A DNA stretch of 64,000 nt. Origin: Allodiplogaster sudhausi. Its lineage: Eukaryota; Nematoda; Chromadorea; Rhabditida; Diplogasteridae. Below are positions 55,875 to 64,000 of the stretch, piece by piece. The translations under genes and the position numbers were made by a program. A model generated the notes under the pieces. The model had not been told where the DNA came from and made no database searches. It was given only the letters and a program-made list of their open reading frames with translations. The stretch lies in the NCBI GenBank assembly GCA_945643635.1, contig CALZFC010000005.1:1629001-1693000 (forward strand), read 5' to 3'. Within the stretch, counting starts at the first letter, position 1; the number at the start of each line of letters is the position of its first letter.

Positions 55875-57197
55875 CGCTTGCCGCGGCGTCCCCGACTCGC
55901 GCGCCTCCCTCAAACGGTCTCTTCTCTCTTCCGTCCGTCGTTCTCAGCATGATCACGTCGTTCCTCGCTCTTGATGATCTCCTTTCTCTTCGTGCCTCCT
56001 GCTACGCTGCCTACGAGGTTATCGGATTATGATTTAACCGTTCTCCTTTGATCGCTTCCATAACCACCTGATTTGGCTAGCATTTCTCAATAAAATCTGG
56101 GTACTGCTATGTTTGTATCTTGTTTTTAGTATTGGGCTTCCAGAGAATTTATAAAGACATATCAATTCATTCGTGACCATATTACGCTGGTTGGTACTGT
56201 ATGTATGTACATAAACATATATTTTTAAACAATTTTCTTTAATTGCAAATATTCCAATAGATATAGTTATTTTCTAAAATCTTACAGTTGGTCTTCCGTC
56301 AGCTTGGCTCCATCTCCGAGCTCTCTGTCGACATTCTTCGCTCGCTTCTTCCTTCTCTCCCGCACTCTGCCCATACTCTTCGGGTGTTCACGCCTTGTAT
56401 AAGGTCTTTGGCGGTATTGACACCATTGGAAGCAGTCAACTGAAGGACATCTTCGAGGTGATCACTTTTTCTTCCTCTCATTTTGCATACCAGTAGTGAA
56501 AATATTTGGATAATATAGTTACTAATTGATATTTGTTACATGAAAATCAAATTATATTTCTATAAATATGTTTCGTATAGCAGTTATGACAAGAGGTGTT
56601 GATATCTGTAGAGAGATAATATAATATTTTCATTTGTCATTTGTTTTTGGTTCAACTCGATAGATGACGCTTTTCATTGAGGGGCCTTTCGAGTCGGTGG
56701 AGGTACTCTCTGTCAAAGGATGCGTCGTGACTGCAAACACGTGGGCGACTCTCGGTGCTATCTTTCCCAATCTTCGCCACATCATTGTCACGGCCAACTT
56801 CGCTCAGCCCTTGTCAGTATTCGAAAAGTAATCATGCCGTAATCAACAAGAGTACAGTAATACTACGATAAGTAATGGAACTGTTTCAGTTATTTTTGAC
56901 TTAGTAAATGTTAAGAAGAGTAAGCTAAAGGGAATATCATTTGAAGTGAAGGACTCTAATTGTTTCCTCTTCCTTGTGATCATTCTCTCCATCGACTCTT
57001 TCAACAGCAAGATCCAAGTTAATAAATGCAATCTATATTTTAATTCCTTTTGAAGAGTTTGTCCGGACGATCTGCTGAGGACGGAAGAGATGAATGAGAA
57101 GGCGAAAGCAGTCCGCGGCAATCCCTTCGACAGCCTGCTGCTCTCACTCATCGCGACCTTCGAGAATCTCGAGCTCACGGAGCTCTCAGCGGATTAA
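55875..57197 (+). CDS. F-box/LRR-like gene part, inverted-duplicate copy 2
   Basis: 55880-56020 carries LPSVVLSMITSFLALDDLLS and LRASCYAAYE, an F-box-like motif. 56287-56460 reads LVFRQLGSISELSVDILRSL and LPSLPHSAHTL; the continuation KVFGGIDTIGSSQLKDIFE is in another frame, so a base change or a small intron lies near 56390. 56664-56812 reads PFESVEVLSVKGCVVTANTW and ATLGAIFPNLRHIIV, LRR-like. 57058-57197 ends GNPFDSLLLSLIATFENLEL and stop. Partners in copy 1 have the same order. A role as SCF substrate receptor is inferred from the F-box only. Confidence 0.5.
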
Positions 57198-58041
57198 GAG
57201 GTGAGTCATGAGAACTTGGTCGTCTTTCTGCTATGGCTCTATTATAAAAGAAGTTACCGAAAAATTAAATATATGTATGCCTCACAAAATCTTTTTATCT
57301 CTTCTGTGTGACCTTTTAATGGCTTATGGCACACACCCAGTCGATAGAAGTAGCCTGGGGAGGGCATTCAACACGTGAATATTTGGATTTTACGGTCCCT
57401 TGTTTCCTTCTTGGTCAATTGTTTTTTTCTCCTACCCTTGTTTTCTTTTTTTTCTTTTCGTAACCTTCTTTTGCCTCGCTGCCTTTTATTGTTGGTTCGT
57501 CATTTAGACTACTTCCTCCCCTTCTTCGCGGCTGCCGCTTTCTTCCCGCTACTACGACATATTGTAAGCTTCCTGCCTGTGCCACCCAAACGGCCCCCTT
57601 CATTCCAACGCTGCCATCCATTCCATGTAGAAAGGAATAAAGAAGTATGAATGAAGGCTGTTATAATTACACACATTGATATTTCGAACATACAGACGAA
57701 TATCTAAATCATAAAATCTTCGTGTTATCACCCAGCCTTAAATATGAGGATATAAAGAGCAATTGTTTCAGGGCAAAAAATAATTCTAAATTGGATAACT
57801 GGATGAAAGGGATTCCTTCAGTAGTCCTCGCGTTGTTCACATGTTTTAATTCAAGGATAAATTAGGCCCTACATAGATATCAATCATTTCAGGTTTTTAC
57901 TTTTTCCTCGCTCTGTTCACACACAGTCATCTGTCAAAATGTTGCGGATAAAAATCCGCAAGTCTGATTAGCCGTGCTTGTTTGCGTTCGTTTTCTCTAC
58001 GCTCTCTTACTTCTCCTTCGCTCCTCTCGCTCTGAGTCTTG
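57198..58041. other. spacer after the F-box gene
   Basis: No gene seen. A 91-codon plus frame at 57375 is low-complexity Phe/Leu and lacks splice or family support. Confidence 0.5.
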
Positions 58042-58245
58042 CTAGGAGAGATCGCCCACTCGATAAATGATCTGCGCCGACTGATATCGGCTACCGCGTC
58101 CTTTGCAGATGCAATCACAGCTGCGATTATCGAGCTGACCATGAGCAACACCATCGACAGGTAAACTTATGAAAGCGAGCATAACAAGGCCAATGCTGAA
58201 TGCGATGACGGTGCTCCTCGCTGAGGCGGTGTCGTCACTCGCCAT
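58042..58245 (-). CDS. putative small membrane or secreted Cys-rich protein
   Basis: From the Met at 58245, 67 residues: MASDDTASARS, a hydrophobic span TVIAFSIGLVMLAFISL and a short tail with three Cys (CDCIC). It could be a signal-anchor peptide. The frame is open upstream to 58368, but that extension has no character. Not recognised; may be a chance frame. Confidence 0.25.
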   Translation of the reverse strand: MASDDTASARSTVIAFSIGLVMLAFISLPVDGVAHGQLDNRSCDCICKGRGSRYQSAQIIYRVGDLS

Positions 58246-58803
58246 CCTCCCAGTCAGTTCGTATTCAAGAGGCCAGCCACAGAAGAGCGCACCTTTTTTT
58301 AAATCAGTATGAACAAGCACACTGCAAGATTGGAAGTTGCTATCTCTGGTCGTTTGGACCAGTTCCATGGCGTCACAAGATTTGTTTTTTTTTGTTTTCT
58401 CTGCTGAGCGAGCACACCTCTACCTCTCCCCCTTTTGGCGAATAAGGTTCTCTCTATCTCTGATAGCAAAAGAAATTTGAATAGTGATCGCAAATCATGG
58501 GAGTATGTTGAAGATGTCGGCTGGACCTCATGATTAAGGGAAATTTGCCTAGAAAGAGTTTTTTTCGTTTTCTCTTTGCTTTCACTGATTAATTTGCAGA
58601 ATGGATGTGCCTTGAGTTGGGAGCGGTATAAATAGTCGATTCCTCTCTTTTTGTGAAGATCACCTCTCCCAACCTTATGCGACTCCTCGTTTTCGGTAGT
58701 CACGTTCTTAATGAGTGGAACTGGAGGGACCTGAGGCAAAAAAAAAGCATGAACTCGTTACCAACTCGTTTTCTGCCAAAACTTTGTTTAGAGCTCATAG
58801 CAG

Positions 58804-59319
58804 CTAGCAAATATAAAGAGAATCTTGTCGTCTATTAAAAAGAGATCTCCACTGGGCCGATGACAAGGAAAGATTCGAATTAATGTTAGCCATTCGAGTA
58901 CTAATGCTTGCAGCCTCAAACTGAATTTTCACTGCAAGAGTCTGCTTCTTATCTCCAATCTGAACTGCCTTTGCACTGCTCCTGAAGATGTGGCACATGT
59001 CATTCAACCGAGATGCGGGAGGATCGCACCTCCAGTTGGCGAACAACTTTATATCGCATGCGTAGTTTTGTATGCTCCACCCTCTCTTCAGATCTCTAAA
59101 GAGACTCGATTGACATTTGAACTCATTGTCAGGTGAAACTGGAACGGAAAAAGAACCCGCTTGGGCAGTTTCTTGATTGTTTGGCAAATCCCTCCTCAGC
59201 TGCTCATAAGCGGACAAAGAATCGCGTGTTCGCCATAGAACGGCACTCATTTTGTTGCCGCTACTTCCTACCTGGAATACTTCGATATTTCCAGTGCTCT
59301 TTGCCATATTGTATCTCAT
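58804..59319 (-). CDS. hypothetical 171-codon open frame
   Basis: Single open frame starting MRYNMAKSTGNIEVF with balanced composition, four to five Cys and no repeats, longer than expected by chance in this region. No signal peptide or known motif. Its start lies only about 55 bases from the divergent secreted-peptide gene at 59377, so a shared promoter is possible. Confidence 0.3.
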   Translation of the reverse strand: MRYNMAKSTGNIEVFQVGSSGNKMSAVLWRTRDSLSAYEQLRRDLPNNQETAQAGSFSVPVSPDNEFKCQSSLFRDLKRGWSIQNYACDIKLFANWRCDPPASRLNDMCHIFRSSAKAVQIGDKKQTLAVKIQFEAASISTRMANINSNLSLSSAQWRSLFNRRQDSLYIC

Positions 59320-59376
59320 AATACAGCAGTGAAGATCAGTTCTTCCATCTAAAATTCAGTCCAACTCGAAGTGGAG

Positions 59377-59723
59377 ATGGCGCAGCGGTTGCTTCTTCCT
59401 CTGCTTTTCCTCACTCTCTGCACCGCCGCACCCTACGTCGTGTACAGGCCGGCTGGCTACAGTACACGCACCACGTATGAGCCAGTCACTTACTATCGAG
59501 AGAGAACCTACACTGAACCCAGGTATCAAGCCTACGACTACCATCCCGTCTGGGTCATGCAGCCTCGTTAGTATTCATTTTCAATCTTCTTCTTTCCGTC
59601 TCATATCATAGCACTAGATGCGATGTGGTTGACCGGAGCATTAGAGTCCTCTTTTCAGTTGGTCGCACCATCACGGTTTCGAGTCCGTGGGGATTCCAAG
59701 GAGGCTCCAGCTATGAATGGTGA
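59377..59723 (+). CDS. small secreted Tyr-rich peptide, two exons
   Basis: Exon 1 (59377-59566) begins MAQRLLLPLLFLTLCTAAPY, a signal peptide with cleavage probably after CTAA or TAAP, then a Tyr/Arg/Thr-rich mature part (TYYRERTYTEPRYQAYDY). A donor GTTAGT at 59567 and acceptor TTTTCAG at 59652-59658 join it in phase to LGRTITVSSPWGFQGGSSYE, W and stop at 59723; without splicing it stops after MQPR. About 85 residues. Tyr-rich secreted peptides occur in cuticle and eggshell proteins; that role is a guess. Confidence 0.5.
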
Positions 59724-60239
59724 ATGGCGAGAAACCAAGTCATTCTGTGTACATACATGTATACATACTTCTTTCTCTTCTTTCATTTGCATTAATGTTT
59801 TCCTCCGTTCGTATGCCCACATTGTCCTTCTGGGATGACATTTTCACTTTGTCAGATTACCTTCCACAGAAACACGTGCATTTTTTGTTGATCATGAAGG
59901 TTATCGAACATTCTTTCTTTTTCCCTGTACGATAACTACAGACGAACATTCCTGCCAGCCCTCTCTCTACCTCTGCATATTTACCCTACATAGTCTATTA
60001 TAACATATCCATTCTGCCCCTCTCTTACACTCATTTATGAAGTTGCTGTTTGGCCATCTCTGTACCCATCTCACAAACGGCCTGATATGTATGTACATCG
60101 ATAAGTTGATTAAATTGATTACCTCTACATAAAATACACAGCATGATATCTGTAAAGTGGGCCTTATACAGAATTGGTAAGGATAACAGAACGAAATGCA
60201 AATAATAAAAGAGAGGTCGTGGGGAACATGGCAGCGCCA

Positions 60240-61286
60240 TTAGAATGTCCTTGCCTTTTGCTGGCCTAGCCATTTCTTCATTTTTGGCTCCGAGCGCACC
60301 TTTGAAGAGTGCGCGATCACCTAAAATCAGGTAGTCTACCTTTTTTGCAGAATTTATTTCTGCCACTTCACCACAAGAAAGCATGGATATTATACATTAT
60401 AAAAAAATGTTATAATATGAAGGACTGATCCCAACCTTGGGATACTCGTCGAGAAAGCCCGGATCAAACCCTTCAACACATCGACGTGATCTGCAAGAAC
60501 GAGATCGATCCAAGTGAGGCCGTCTCCCACGAGGAAGCCGCTCTTGCTCTCGGAGAGTCGCTTCTCGAGGAAAGGATAGATCTTGAGACGGGCGGCCTCG
60601 GCTGCCGGGCGCGTAGTCTCCTCCAAATTGGATGTCAATTGATACACATTTTTACTCTAATTTTTTCTTTTAAATATTACTTTCAGCTCTCTCTCTCCCA
60701 GAAAATAAAAACGCAATACCGGACTGGCTTTCCGAACACCAGCGATGACTCCGATGTGAGCGCGCACTTCGGCGAAGTAGTCCTTGAACTGGTCCCCGAT
60801 TGCTTCGACCCACGCCACTTCGAAGTCATCCTTGCCGGCGAAGCCTAAATTGCCGGACAAATAACCTTAAAAGCAGCGATGTGTTCAGTAATTAAATTTT
60901 TTAGTTTGAAAAAAGACTCGAATCGAACCATATTTTCTTGCGAGAAATCTCGCGATGGAGAAAGATTGCGGGAGTTGCTTGCCGTTCACTTCAAGCACGG
61001 GAATCTGGCCGAACGGAGTGTCTAAGCCATAAAGTATAACATGCAACACGCTAAACAACTAGAATAAGTTTTGTTATTATATATAAGTACTGCCTCTGCA
61101 TTATAAGAATTTGAAGGGCATAGGGCGTCGGCATAGAAGGAGATGATGCGCACCCTTCTTATGGTTCGGCCACTCTTCGTGCGTGATACGAACATCTTCA
61201 AAGGGTTGGCCAGCGAGGAAGAGAAGCTGACGAAGAGCTTCGCCCTGACCGCGCACGTCAACGTACGTGAGCTTGTATGAAGGCAT
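60240..61286 (-). pseudogene. sigma-class glutathione S-transferase, copy F, frameshifted in exon 4
   Basis: Exons 61154-61286, 60929-61021, 60720-60844, 60436-60620 and 60240-60320. Start [20 protein letters not shown] keeps Tyr8. [19 protein letters not shown] and [18 protein letters not shown] follow; exon 3 ends differently (AGVRKASP instead of a GDK end). In exon 4, after HVDVLKGLI, one C is missing, so the normal PGFLDEYPK is read as RAFSTSIPR. Exon 5 is otherwise normal and ends QQKARTF. This is the most diverged complete copy. The single missing C at about 60465 could be real or a base-call error. Confidence 0.83.
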
Positions 61287-61490
61287 CCCGATTTTGGGCT
61301 CTGACTTCTCGACGATTAGAATTCGCTCTTTTATACTCCTAATGATAAGCCGTAAGTTGTGCACTCTTTGTTCTGCGTCAAATTAGTAGAAAAATATGAA
61401 AGATTTATACAGCCAGTGATTGAGAAGGGATCTTATGAGTGAATGAGAAAGAGAAGCAGAATAAAAAAGGAACAGCACAAAAGAATGGCA

Positions 61491-61523
<33 letters not shown>

Positions 61524-62285
61524 GGATTGAGGAGAGAGATAAAAGTGAAAGAAGCATGAGCACAATATGCTACGTTTAAAAAATTTATTCTCCGCGACAC
61601 GTAGGAAAAGTCGAGCAATTGTCATCAAAACTTATGCGCCGTAGAAGACAGTAAGGGAAAGAACGAGAAGAGGAAGAGCGAGAATGGACAGAAATTGTAT
61701 GAGGTACAGTCAGAACGATGGATAGAGAAATAGATAGAAGGGGAGAAATTCCGATAGCTAAATTAAAGAATCCCATCGAAGGTGTGTATACAAACTGTGG
61801 TGAATCCGAGTCCTTCTGATTTCTACTTCAAGCTTTGTAGTCTGATTAATCACTGTTTCCCAGTTCCTTTCCTCATCGTGCAGCTCTAGCCTTATCTGAA
61901 TAACTTTTGGTAGGTAAATTTTTTTATTAACACTCAATATAAATTCTCAATTTTAAATTAGCTATACCTAAATATTTTTGCGGCACGAAAAAGAGTAAAC
62001 AATATTGTTCTGTACATTTTTGATGTTAAATTGAACTGTCGACTTATCAGCCATTCGCCGGGCAAGAAAGTGAGAAGAATGAAGGCAACTAGGCCATCAG
62101 CGAGCTATGTATGTACATATGTACATACGTCAATATTTCAGGAGATATTTTTATATTTGTCCGCTTCATCCTTAAAATTAAGAGTGCAAAAAAGACAAAG
62201 ATAAAATCGAAAATAAGTGTAAATATTGTTGTAGTTTTCTATATACATACATTGTCTAACTCAAATTAATCATTCAAATTGTAAA
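61287..62285. other. spacer upstream of GST copy F
   Basis: Includes a GA tract at 61497-61522 and AT-rich sequence. No gene supported. Confidence 0.55.
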
Positions 62286-62560
62286 GTTGCCTGCATGCCT
62301 TGAGAACGATGACATCATGCTCATGGTCGGCACCAGGCATGAATTTACTCCTTTCAAGGTGATTTCTGATTATTTTTATTTCGTCCTCTTGTAGATTTTA
62401 CAATTGAAAAGAATGTCTTGACCATATGCAACTGTCGGACTCGCGCTGGCTTCTGTTGTACGAGCGGCAGGTGGGCGCATACAGCGCACCCACGGCGATG
62501 GTGTCAACCATTGCGGTTCTTATGACTCTCAAAGCGAAGTTTCATCTCAAGATGTTGGTA
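62286..62560 (+). other. possible short exons, unidentified
   Basis: After an acceptor-like TTGTAAAG, LPACLENDDIMLMVGTRHEF then TPFK ends at a GTGATT donor (about 62360). A later frame reads RWLLLYERQVGAYSAPTAMV. The two could be exons of an unrecognised gene or relic. Weak. Confidence 0.2.
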
Positions 62561-62603
62561 TCTTCAGCAGTGCCTTCATTCTCAATACCCTATGGTCATG
62601 GTC

Positions 62604-62641
62604 AAGAACTCCTCAGGACATTTTTGTCCTGAGGAGTTCTT
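62604..62641. other. 17-bp perfect hairpin
   Basis: AAGAACTCCTCAGGACA (62604-62620) and its exact complement (62625-62641) enclose four T. Long and perfect for its position between the weak exons and GST copy G. Confidence 0.9.
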
Positions 62642-62978
62642 ACAACCAACTTGGTCAGGGATTAATTATATAAAAAATTAATCACTAAAGAAATTGTTGC
62701 TTTATTAATTGATAAAATATTCTGGCAGTCAGTTCTTCGTCCCCCCCCCCTGAGACGCCCTCCCTCCCGCTCCCATACGGTAATAAGTTAAACACGAAAC
62801 GCCGACGCTCCGCCCCCCAAAAGCGGACGCCTCACTGCAATCTTCCATAAATGAACAATCATTACAACCTATTATAAAGCAGAATGTGTAGTTCGTCATT
62901 TATTTTGTAATAACAATCACAATACTGGGCTAGACTGATGTTTGCATTAATTCGAGTTCCGTTTGCTAGAAGGCCAAA

Positions 62979-63958
62979 TTAGAAGCGAGTGGCAGGACGC
63001 TTGTCGAGCCAAACCTTCAGCTTAGGATCAGAGCGGACTTTGGTGGAGTGGGCGAGCACCTGAGAAGGATAGTGTATCACTTTAGAGGTTGGAAAGGAAG
63101 GAAACATTTGAAGGGATAAAGGAGAGAAATCAATGAAAGAGTGAGAGGGAAAGAGAGAGAGAACGAGAACGAGAGATAGAGAATGTAACAGAAAGAGAGA
63201 TAGAAAGAGTACAACTTCCCCGCACCTTGGGATACTCGTTGAGAAAGCCGGGAATATTCCTGACGATATCGACATGGTCGGCAAGGAAGAGATCGATCCA
63301 AGTGAGAGAGTCTCCCACGAGGAAACCGCTCTTGCTCTCGGAGAGTCGCTTCTCGAGGAAAGGGTAGAACTTCAGCCGTGCTGCCTCTCCTTGCGGACGC
63401 GTCACCGCCTGGAACGAGATCCAACTGTTTTATCTGAAATTTTAATTGTATATGCTACAACTTCCCTTATTTTACTTGTTTCTGCCTAACCATAAGATAC
63501 AGTTTCTCACATAACAAAAAATCTGTCGATATACCACTGGTATAAAACCGTAAAAAAATTGTTGATATTCGCCAGAACGAGTCACCAAAGCTATTCACCA
63601 CACTGGAGGATACCGTCAAATCAAACAGAAACGACTCGAGTTCAAGGTTGCTGGCTTAGCTGGTTTTTGACCGGCAGCTATGAAGAACGGTTTGTAGGTG
63701 CTCAATTTGAATTCTTTGCTATGACGACGATTAAATGGAAGTTTCTTGTGTGCAGTAACTTTCCATTTCTCGCTATCTCTTCTCACTCTCTCTCTCTCTC
63801 TTTCTCTCCCTCTCACTTTCTCGTTCTTCTAACCTTGTCTCCCGGGAAAATTTCGAGAGCTGCAATGTAGTAGGGGCGCATCTCTGCGAAGTAGTCCTTG
63901 AACTGGTCTCCGAGGGCGTCCACCAAAGCAGCGTCGAAGTCGTTCTTCCCCGCGTATC
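62979..63958 (-). CDS. sigma-class glutathione S-transferase, copy G, 5' part beyond the window
   Basis: Three 3' exons: 63834-63958 (YAGKNDFDAALVDALGDQF), 63226-63408 ([20 protein letters not shown]) and 62979-63059 ([15 protein letters not shown], ending RPATRF). All frames are open. Exons 1 and 2, with the catalytic Tyr, lie outside the window. Same strand as all other GSTs here. Confidence 0.88.
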
Positions 63959-64000
63959 CTGAGAAAAGAAAAGTCTCAGTGTCGCCTTTATGGAATCTGT

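Noticed and set aside
44340..57197. Solenoid gene as exportin, importin, NUP205, PP4 regulatory subunit 3 or UNC-45
   Set aside because: I compared remembered sequences of these families with the exons and found no convincing run of matches, so I leave the family open.
58299..58739. 146-codon minus-strand frame
   Set aside because: Low-complexity charged composition, no splice or family support, and it overlaps the extension of another doubtful frame.

Overview
The window looks like nuclear DNA of a nematode. Genes are split by short GT-AG introns, the sigma-class glutathione S-transferases (GSTs) have the nematode sequence style, a broken ribosomal protein S23 gene reads closest to the nematode form I know, and a Maverick/Polinton DNA transposon is present. 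I cannot name the species.

Layout. (1) About 136-8898, plus strand: 3' part of RIC1, a subunit of the Rab6 exchange factor, ending in a CaaX-like Cys-Ser-Ile-Met. (2) 9707-15188, minus: three five-exon sigma-class GST genes, the first of them decayed. (3) 16545-17038 and about 36.3-38.1 kb, plus: exons of unidentified host gene(s) on either side of the transposon. (4) 17060-35833: an 18,774-bp Maverick/Polinton with near-identical terminal inverted repeats and a 6-bp target duplication, GATGTC. (5) 38700-42064, minus: one GST gene and one GST relic. (6) 42778-57197: a large inverted duplication. Two diverged head-to-head copies of a helical-solenoid region plus an F-box/LRR-like region flank a LINE reverse-transcriptase relic. 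(7) 57.2-60 kb: small genes, including a secreted Tyr-rich peptide. (8) 60240-64000, minus: two more GST genes, one frameshifted and one cut by the window end.

The Maverick carries, on the minus strand, a protein-primed DNA polymerase B (N-terminus lost, split by many introns), a packaging ATPase, small structural proteins, a chromodomain integrase, penton-like and major-capsid-like proteins and an adenovirus-type protease whose catalytic His is Arg. A LINE is nested inside it. In the intronless capsid/integrase module several neighbouring genes overlap as TAATG or ATGA.

The most unusual content is two paralogous short genes that look like a PAZ domain of Argonaute without a PIWI domain. They share an intron position and a termination point, and each lies downstream of major-capsid C-terminal sequence, which suggests the PAZ gene is a resident Maverick gene rather than a chance capture. 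The element also holds an intron-containing S23 pseudogene, a Lys-rich protein with a GRF-like zinc motif, and short unknown genes. Nearly every element gene has a one-base frameshift, often in a homopolymer, or a stop codon. Either the element is dead or the assembly has homopolymer errors; the near-identical TIRs and the clean neighbouring genes make this worth testing.
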